A DNA stretch of 46,832 nucleotides from Sulfidibacterium sp036244975 (GTDB lineage: Bacteria > Bacteroidota > Bacteroidia > Bacteroidales > F082), in assembly GCA_036244975.1 (NCBI GenBank), contig BTTE01000013.1:1-46832 (forward strand). The letters run 5' to 3'. This document shows, one piece after another, positions 41,802-46,832 of the stretch. Under the pieces are notes generated by a model. It was not told where the DNA came from and ran no database searches. It saw only the letters and a list, made by a program, of their open reading frames with translations. The first letter of the stretch is position 1; every line of letters begins with the position of its first letter. The position numbers were made by a program, and so were the translations under genes.

Positions 41802-42104
41802 TCACTCTGCTGGTAGCTGCTTTCTGAAACCTTCTTCAAGAGATATAAAGGTCTCCGTTGCCATTACCTCAAGAATTGATTGAATGTTTTCGACGAGGAT
41901 TTTTCTCAGATGTTCGTTGTTGTGAGCGTAAATTTTTAAAAATAGCGAATATTTCCCGGTGGTATGATGACACTCTACAACCTCGGGAATCAGTGATATT
42001 TTTTCAAAGACTTCCTCATGCGTTTGCGTGTTTATAAAGGTTGACCTGTATCCCGACAAAAGCGGTGGTGTGGTAGCCCGGCCCCTTGCAATATTTATTG
42101 TCAA
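41802..42104 (-). CDS. Stand-alone Lrp/AsnC ligand-binding (RAM) domain protein
   Basis: 100 residues. From LSGYRSTFINTQTHEEVF to the end it matches the RAM/AsnC C-terminal domain, including IPEVVECHHTTGKYSLFLKIYA, which contains the strand-turn that forms the amino-acid binding dimer interface. No helix-turn-helix precedes it: only 42 bp separate its start from the divergent gene start at 42147, so there is no room. The first 15 residues (MTINIARGRATTPPL) do not align well with known members, so the true start may be later. It may act as a metabolite-sensing partner of a full-length Lrp. Confidence 0.75.
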   Translation of the reverse strand: MTINIARGRATTPPLLSGYRSTFINTQTHEEVFEKISLIPEVVECHHTTGKYSLFLKIYAHNNEHLRKILVENIQSILEVMATETFISLEEGFRKQLPAE

Positions 42105-42116
42105 TGCTTAAATTTG
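42086..42116 (+). promoter_or_regulatory. Predicted promoter for the methionine gamma-lyase-like gene
   Basis: TTG at 42086-42088 and TAAATTTG at 42109-42116, 20 bp apart, a good match to both halves. The promoter spans the start of the divergent RAM-domain gene (start codon 42102-42104), so expression of the two could interfere. Confidence 0.65.
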
Positions 42117-42146
42117 CAGAAAAAATAACCTGAAAAATTTAAATAA

Positions 42147-43352
42147 ATGAAAAAACATTTTGACCCGGCAACAGCCATTCAGAAGCTGGAACAATTTGGC
42201 GAATACGGAGGCGTAAATCCTTCGATTACAGATTCTGCCACTTTTACTTTTATGACAGAAGAGGAAATGATAAAGACCTTTCATGGCGAAAGCGAGGGAT
42301 GCTTTCTCTATTCGCGACACTGGAACCCTACAAATAAATACCTCGCGGAAGCACTCGCCGCTATGGAAGACACCGAATCGGCCTGGGTAACAGGTTCGGG
42401 AATGGCTGCCATTACAACAACACTGTTGCAGCTTTGCAATACAGGCGACCATATCATTACCAGTGTAACGACCTACGGGGGAACGTATGCCTTTCTTGCC
42501 AATTATCTGAAAAAATTTAAAATTGATGTTTCTTTTGTGAACATAACTGATTTGGAAAGTATTAAAAAAGCTATCCGCCCCAACACCAAAGTGCTTTACA
42601 CTGAATCGATGACCAATCCGATGTTGCAGATTTCCGATATTCCCGAACTTGCTAAAATCACCCGGAAACAGGGTATTAAACTGGTGGTGGACAACACTTT
42701 TACACCGATGATTTTTTCTCCTGCACAGCTGGGCGCTGATATTGTGGTTTACAGCATGACAAAGTTTATTAACGGGAAAAATGATGCTGTTGCCGGTGCC
42801 ATTTGTGCTTCGGAAGAATTTATCAATGCCATTAGCAATGTAAACGATGGAACTGCTATGCTGCTGGGTCCCGTACTGGATCCGTTGCGTTCATCCAATA
42901 TATTGAAAAACCTGGCCACATTGCACATTCGCATGCAAAAACACAGTGAAAATGCCATGTTCATGGCGAAAAAATTTCACAAAATAGGATTGAAACATAT
43001 CTACCCCGGGCTGCCCGATCACCCGCAGCATAAATTAATGGACAAGCTGATGAATAAAGATTTCGGCTACGGTGGTATTATTGCCATCGACTTGGAGACA
43101 GCTGAACGGGCCGCTCCGTTTATGGAGCTAATGCAGGACAAAGGTGTGGGCTATCATGCTGTCAGCCTCGGCTATTTCAAAACCTTGTTCTCTAACTCAG
43201 GGAAAAGTACTTCTTCGGAGGTTCCCGTTGATCTGCAACGTGAAATGGGGCTTTCTGCCGGACTGGTTCGTTTTTCCGTCGGCCTTGACCATGACATTGA
43301 ACGGAGCTATAAGCTGGTGGAAGAGACGCTGCGTGAATTGAAATATATTTAA
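42147..43352 (+). CDS. Trans-sulfuration PLP enzyme, methionine gamma-lyase-like
   Basis: 401 residues of the Cys/Met metabolism PLP family. It has SRHWNPTNKYLAEALAAME (near 50), GSGMAAITTTLLQL, the VVDNTFTPM strand, and the PLP lysine in VVYSMTKFINGKNDAVAGA. The C-terminal STSSEVP segment is the typical substrate-binding region. Family members include methionine gamma-lyase, cystathionine gamma-lyase and beta-lyase, and O-acetylhomoserine sulfhydrylase. The divergent Lrp/AsnC-type domain, a frequent partner of methionine gamma-lyase, favours that one. Good promoter 30 bp upstream. Confidence 0.82.
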   Translation: MKKHFDPATAIQKLEQFGEYGGVNPSITDSATFTFMTEEEMIKTFHGESEGCFLYSRHWNPTNKYLAEALAAMEDTESAWVTGSGMAAITTTLLQLCNTGDHIITSVTTYGGTYAFLANYLKKFKIDVSFVNITDLESIKKAIRPNTKVLYTESMTNPMLQISDIPELAKITRKQGIKLVVDNTFTPMIFSPAQLGADIVVYSMTKFINGKNDAVAGAICASEEFINAISNVNDGTAMLLGPVLDPLRSSNILKNLATLHIRMQKHSENAMFMAKKFHKIGLKHIYPGLPDHPQHKLMDKLMNKDFGYGGIIAIDLETAERAAPFMELMQDKGVGYHAVSLGYFKTLFSNSGKSTSSEVPVDLQREMGLSAGLVRFSVGLDHDIERSYKLVEETLRELKYI

Positions 43353-43417
43353 TTTGAGGTTTATACGTTGTTAAAAAAACATCGACACAGTAGTTTGCGA
43401 CAGAGAACAGTCAATGC

Positions 43418-43765
43418 TTACTCAAAGTTTTTCCTGAGTTCCTTCAGCTCTTCAATAACAATACCCGTTTTTTCATGAAGCTGTTCATAGAGGGGCTCCA
43501 TACCGGTCATATCCTTGCTTCCTCCTTTCATTTCAATCTGCCGTGCCAGCTCCTGCACTTCGGGGGCGACAAAATTGGCCACCACGCCTTTCAGACTATG
43601 GGCATTGAATTTGAGTTGATCAAAATCTTTTTCGTCAATGTTTTTTCTCAGGGTTTCCATGCGTACCGGATATTCATCAATAAAAATATTGATAATTTCC
43701 AACACAACATCATCGTCAAAATACTGAAAGTTTTCTAAAAACTGTTTCTTGTCAATTATCTCCAT
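43418..43765 (-). CDS. Free-standing Hpt phosphotransfer protein
   Basis: 115 residues forming a four-helix Hpt domain; His56 in FNAHSLKGVVANF is the phosphorylation site. None of the three hybrid kinases in the window has its own Hpt domain, so this protein may pass phosphate between them and response regulators. It lies 164 bp downstream of the third hybrid kinase, on the same strand, and has a TATTTTTG box of its own. Confidence 0.9.
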   Translation of the reverse strand: MEIIDKKQFLENFQYFDDDVVLEIINIFIDEYPVRMETLRKNIDEKDFDQLKFNAHSLKGVVANFVAPEVQELARQIEMKGGSKDMTGMEPLYEQLHEKTGIVIEELKELRKNFE

Positions 43766-43787
43766 GATCCCCTGTTTAAATTCTTTT

Positions 43788-43795
43788 CAAAAATA
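43788..43795 (-). promoter_or_regulatory. Predicted -7 box for the Hpt gene
   Basis: Minus-strand TATTTTTG ending 22 bp before the Hpt start codon. Confidence 0.55.
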
Positions 43796-43929
43796 GAAAA
43801 ATTATTTTCTTTTCCGCGTCGCAAGGAAAATTATCTCTGTGAATCGTTCATCAAAGCCATACCTTAGGAAAAAATAGTGCGATTATTTCCCCAATAAATC
43901 CGTTCAGGACAATTTCGGTATTCCGTTGG

Positions 43930-46832
43930 TTACTTGTTAAGAGCGTTTTTCTTTTTCAGATGATAATCGATCATTACTAAAAGCGCCTCCTTATTTATCG
44001 GTTTCGATACATAATCGTTACAGCCTGCTTCAAATGCCTCCTCTTTATCGCTGGATAAAGCATAAGCTGTTTGCGCAATGATAATTACCTCCTTATTGAA
44101 TTCACGAATTTTTCGGGTGGCTTTATAACCATCCATTACGGGCATTTTCAGGTCCATCAGAATAATGTCAATATCAGGATGGTTGCGGCACAGCTCAACG
44201 GCTTCGGCCCCGTTTTTAGCATATAAAATTTCATTCGACTCCTTCTTAAGTACGATGGATAAATAGTCAATAGCAAATTTTTCATCTTCAGCAATCAGTA
44301 TCTTTTTGTGGCCATTTTTGATTTCCTGTTTTTTTTCGCTCAAATCTTTTTTACCTGGAGCAGTTACTGTTTCCGTTTTGTGATAAGGAAGCGTAAAATA
44401 AAATTTCGATCCGTTGCCCTCAACAGATTCTACCCATATTTTGCCGCCCAGCATTTCGACATAAGATTTTGAAATTGCCAAACCCAGCCCTGAACCCTGT
44501 AAAGCCCTGGTGTTTCCAATATCGGCTTGCACAAAACGGTTAAATATTGCTTCCTGTCGCGATACCGGGATGCCAATGCCGGTATCTTTCACAAAAAACC
44601 TCAGGAAATCGGTATGATCTTCCCTAACGGTTTCGTATCCAACTTGTATACTACCTTTATCGGTAAATTTTATGGCATTTTTAATTAAATTGGTCAGGAT
44701 GGAGCCAAACTTGTTCTCATCTGTTTTGATGATAGCCAGTTTCGCCGGAAGGGCATTGTTATAAATGAGCTTCATCCCTTTTGCCTCTGCTTCAAGTTTA
44801 AAAAATTGACAGAAGTTTTCAATCTGTTCATTCACATTAACCTCTTGAAGGGCTATTTTTACCTGTCCGGTTTCAATTTTGGAAATGTCAATGATATCGT
44901 TCACTGTGTTCAACAAGCGTTCTCCGCTCTTTCTAATATTGTCTATAAATTTATTTTTTTCTTCACCTGAGAAATCAGGGTCATCCAGAAGCTCGGCAAA
45001 ACCTAAAATCCCATTCATGGGTGTTCGTATTTCGTGGCTCATATTGGCAAGGAAAGCCGATTTCAGCCGATCACTCTCTTCGGCTCTTTCTTTGGCCTTT
45101 TTAAGATTCTCAATGTTTTTTACCCGCTCGATGAAAACGCCGGTGTTGTTTGTAACAATTTCAAGTAATTCCAGATCACGCTTTGTGTATGCCATTGGGT
45201 TTTTGTAATCCTGTACGGCAATCACACCCATCACTTCACCCGACGCATTCATAAGCGGAGCGCCCACCCAAACCGGTGCAGGTTCACCAATTGTTTTTAT
45301 CTTTTCTTTTTTCTTTATTTCGCGTTCCGTTTCTTCGGTAATTATTTGTCCTTTCCGTGTTTTGCGCACATAATCGGTAAGGGATCCATCGAGCTGAACA
45401 TTTTCAAACTCTTCAAAATCATCATACTCATCCACATGATAGGGAAAGCTGTATTTACCACTAGCCGGATCATATAAGGCAACATAAAAATTATCGGCTT
45501 TCATCAGTTGTTTCAATTCCCGATGAATCTGCCCAAGGTAATTTTTAAGCGAAATTTCTGTTAATGAGATTTTTGAGATATTGTATAAAAGCTGCTGTGC
45601 TTTTTCATACTTTCTTTTTTCAGTAACGTCCTCCATATGTGCAACGATTATACTTTTTCCGGTTTTTTCTTTAACAGAAGATGCGCTAATCTCAACAATA
45701 CGTTTTTCACCGTTTTTTCGGATGATATTAAATTCGTAATGCGATGGAACCTTTTCACCGGATAGTCTTTTTTTATAACGTTCAGTTACCAGTTGCAGAT
45801 TTTCTTTATCAATAAATTTCTTAATGGATTGATGCAGAATCTCATTTTTCGGATATCCGACAATCTTAACTATTGCTTCGTTAATTAGAATAACTTCCTC
45901 ATTATCATCAATAACATATATCCCGTTCGGAGAATGTTCAATGATTGTACTTAATTTTGCTTCACTCTCTTTTAAAGCCTCCACTGCTTTTTTTCGCTTG
46001 GTGATGTCTCTGACGACGCCGTGAAACCCTATCGGCTTGCCTGCGGTATCCCTCATAAGAGATGAAGAGGCCTCTGTGAATCTCCTCTCTCCGTTTTTTT
46101 TGATAAATTCCCAATCGAATGCTTCGATTGGTTTCCCGGTTTGGAAGACCACATTGAAGGTTTGATATACTTTTTTAGCGTTCTCCTTGTCCATATATTG
46201 TCGGTTATTCATACCCATCAATTCATCTTTGGAATATCCGAGAAGCCTACACAACGAATCGTTGAAAAACGTGAAGTTCCCCGCGATGTCAACTTCAAAA
46301 TAGCTTTCTTCAATGCTCTCAAGAATGGTTCGGTATTTTTTCTCACTTTCACCAAGTGCGTCTTCCACCTGCTTGCGTTCGATTGCTTTACTTATGATTT
46401 TTGATATACTATTTATCAGGCTTCGTTCCTCTTTCAGGAATGGACCTTCATCAAGTTCGGGGCATTCCTCTAAATAATATACTTCGATAGAACCTCTCAC
46501 GCGGTCTTTCACAACAAGTTCGGCAGCTTGTTTCCAAACAGTTTCTTTGAAAGGCTGCGATACGTATTCTTTTCCGTCAAATAGAATTTTTGCCCGGGTA
46601 AATTCCGGATATTGCCAGCTTGGTGGAATAATATCGGCAGTATCCTGCAGGACTTCTTCAATAGTTTTCCTAATTCTGATGGATTCTGTGATTCCATAAA
46701 GAGAATTCAGTTCTTTAACTCTTTCACGAAGATTGTGCTCTTTCTTTTTGATATCTTGTTCGCTTGCAGCGAGCTGTTGGTTGTTTGCTTCAAGTTGCTG
46801 GTTAGCAGCTCTTAGTTGTTGTTCGATTGCTT
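43930..46832 (-). CDS. Hybrid histidine kinase, 5' end beyond the window
   Basis: Only the C-terminal part is present: the reading frame is open to the right edge, giving 966 visible residues. A GTG at 46512 is not the real start, because the codons before it (IIPPSWQYPEFT, then YVSQPFKETVWKQAAEL) are coherent protein sequence. Visible order, numbered from the right edge: coiled coil (1-50), a GAF-like domain (about 55-150), PAS (160-280), PAS (285-405), GAF (415-570), HisKA with His599 in MSHEIRTPMN, ATPase (LTNLIKNAIKF, GSGLGLAIS), and a receiver (ILMDLKMPVMDG). The GAF domain resembles those of the first hybrid kinase. The Hpt gene follows 164 bp later. Confidence 0.92.
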   Translation of the reverse strand, partial: AIEQQLRAANQQLEANNQQLAASEQDIKKKEHNLRERVKELNSLYGITESIRIRKTIEEVLQDTADIIPPSWQYPEFTRAKILFDGKEYVSQPFKETVWKQAAELVVKDRVRGSIEVYYLEECPELDEGPFLKEERSLINSISKIISKAIERKQVEDALGESEKKYRTILESIEESYFEVDIAGNFTFFNDSLCRLLGYSKDELMGMNNRQYMDKENAKKVYQTFNVVFQTGKPIEAFDWEFIKKNGERRFTEASSSLMRDTAGKPIGFHGVVRDITKRKKAVEALKESEAKLSTIIEHSPNGIYVIDDNEEVILINEAIVKIVGYPKNEILHQSIKKFIDKENLQLVTERYKKRLSGEKVPSHYEFNIIRKNGEKRIVEISASSVKEKTGKSIIVAHMEDVTEKRKYEKAQQLLYNISKISLTEISLKNYLGQIHRELKQLMKADNFYVALYDPASGKYSFPYHVDEYDDFEEFENVQLDGSLTDYVRKTRKGQIITEETEREIKKKEKIKTIGEPAPVWVGAPLMNASGEVMGVIAVQDYKNPMAYTKRDLELLEIVTNNTGVFIERVKNIENLKKAKERAEESDRLKSAFLANMSHEIRTPMNGILGFAELLDDPDFSGEEKNKFIDNIRKSGERLLNTVNDIIDISKIETGQVKIALQEVNVNEQIENFCQFFKLEAEAKGMKLIYNNALPAKLAIIKTDENKFGSILTNLIKNAIKFTDKGSIQVGYETVREDHTDFLRFFVKDTGIGIPVSRQEAIFNRFVQADIGNTRALQGSGLGLAISKSYVEMLGGKIWVESVEGNGSKFYFTLPYHKTETVTAPGKKDLSEKKQEIKNGHKKILIAEDEKFAIDYLSIVLKKESNEILYAKNGAEAVELCRNHPDIDIILMDLKMPVMDGYKATRKIREFNKEVIIIAQTAYALSSDKEEAFEAGCNDYVSKPINKEALLVMIDYHLKKKNALNK

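Noticed and set aside
46111..46131. 8-bp hairpin CCAATCGA/TCGATTGG
   Set aside because: Lies within a PAS domain coding region and is explained by codons for PIEAFDW; no sign of a regulatory role.
46509..46697. 62-codon minus-strand ORF upstream of the third kinase
   Set aside because: Out of frame with the kinase; the correct frame continues upstream through the same bases with coherent GAF-like protein sequence.
1..46832. Search for tRNA, rRNA, tmRNA, CRISPR array, prophage and riboswitches
   Set aside because: Intergenic stretches are short and showed no cloverleaf-like sequence, spaced repeats or conserved aptamer elements; no such call could be supported without a covariance-model search.

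Overview
The window looks like a chromosomal segment of a Bacteroidetes (Bacteroidota) bacterium, most likely a Bacteroidales/Marinilabiliales-type anaerobe or facultative anaerobe. The evidence is the repeated TAnnTTTG promoter box close upstream of many genes, the bioB-A-F-G-C-D order, the lpxD / lpxC-fabZ-lpxA-efp block, an ftsK-lolA pair, a DUF6427-type membrane protein beside purD, and large soluble and membrane hybrid histidine kinases. I see no tRNA, rRNA, CRISPR array, prophage or intact transposon. Coding density is high and nearly all genes are ordinary in composition.

Layout. 1-5.5 kb (minus strand): a complete, tightly overlapping biotin operon, bioB-bioA-bioF-bioG-bioC-bioD, headed by a perfect 16-bp hairpin with a T-tract and a small unexplained ORF. 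6.2-10.3 kb: smpB (minus) and ftsK-lolA (plus), divergent across a 557-bp gap with palindromes. 10.5-19.1 kb (minus): a membrane-anchored DUF3352/beta-propeller-like protein; a unit glycosyltransferase-purD-DUF6427-rnhB; and an exonuclease plus FAH-family hydrolase pair. 19.3-23.9 kb (plus): sucC with its own terminator, then aroB-aroA and an orphan LutA-like iron-sulfur protein.

24.0-32.6 kb (minus): a signalling island made of a single-domain response regulator, a CheR-like methyltransferase, and two giant hybrid kinases separated by one base. 32.8-37.6 kb (plus): a rhomboid protease, a polysaccharide flippase, a Wzz-like chain-length protein and an O-antigen ligase-like protein. 37.6-41.6 kb (minus): lipid A and fatty-acid genes lpxD and lpxC-fabZ-lpxA, then efp; lpxC and fabZ, normally one fused gene in this phylum, are two ORFs overlapping by 8 bp. 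41.8-43.4 kb: a stand-alone Lrp/AsnC ligand-binding (RAM) domain divergent from a methionine gamma-lyase-like gene. 43.4-46.8 kb (minus): a free Hpt protein and a third hybrid kinase that runs off the right edge; its reading frame is open to the last base.

How it fits together: envelope construction (lipid A, O-antigen export, ligation and chain length, LolA), cofactor and aromatic biosynthesis (biotin, chorismate), and a phosphorelay network in which three hybrid kinases share a related GAF module but carry no Hpt of their own, so free Hpt and REC proteins probably connect them. The points most worth a second look are the serine at the usual Cys97 position of BioB, the small ORF and hairpin before bioB, the split lpxC/fabZ, the CheR without CheB, and two genes (aroB, flippase) whose promoter boxes end 4 nt before the start codon.
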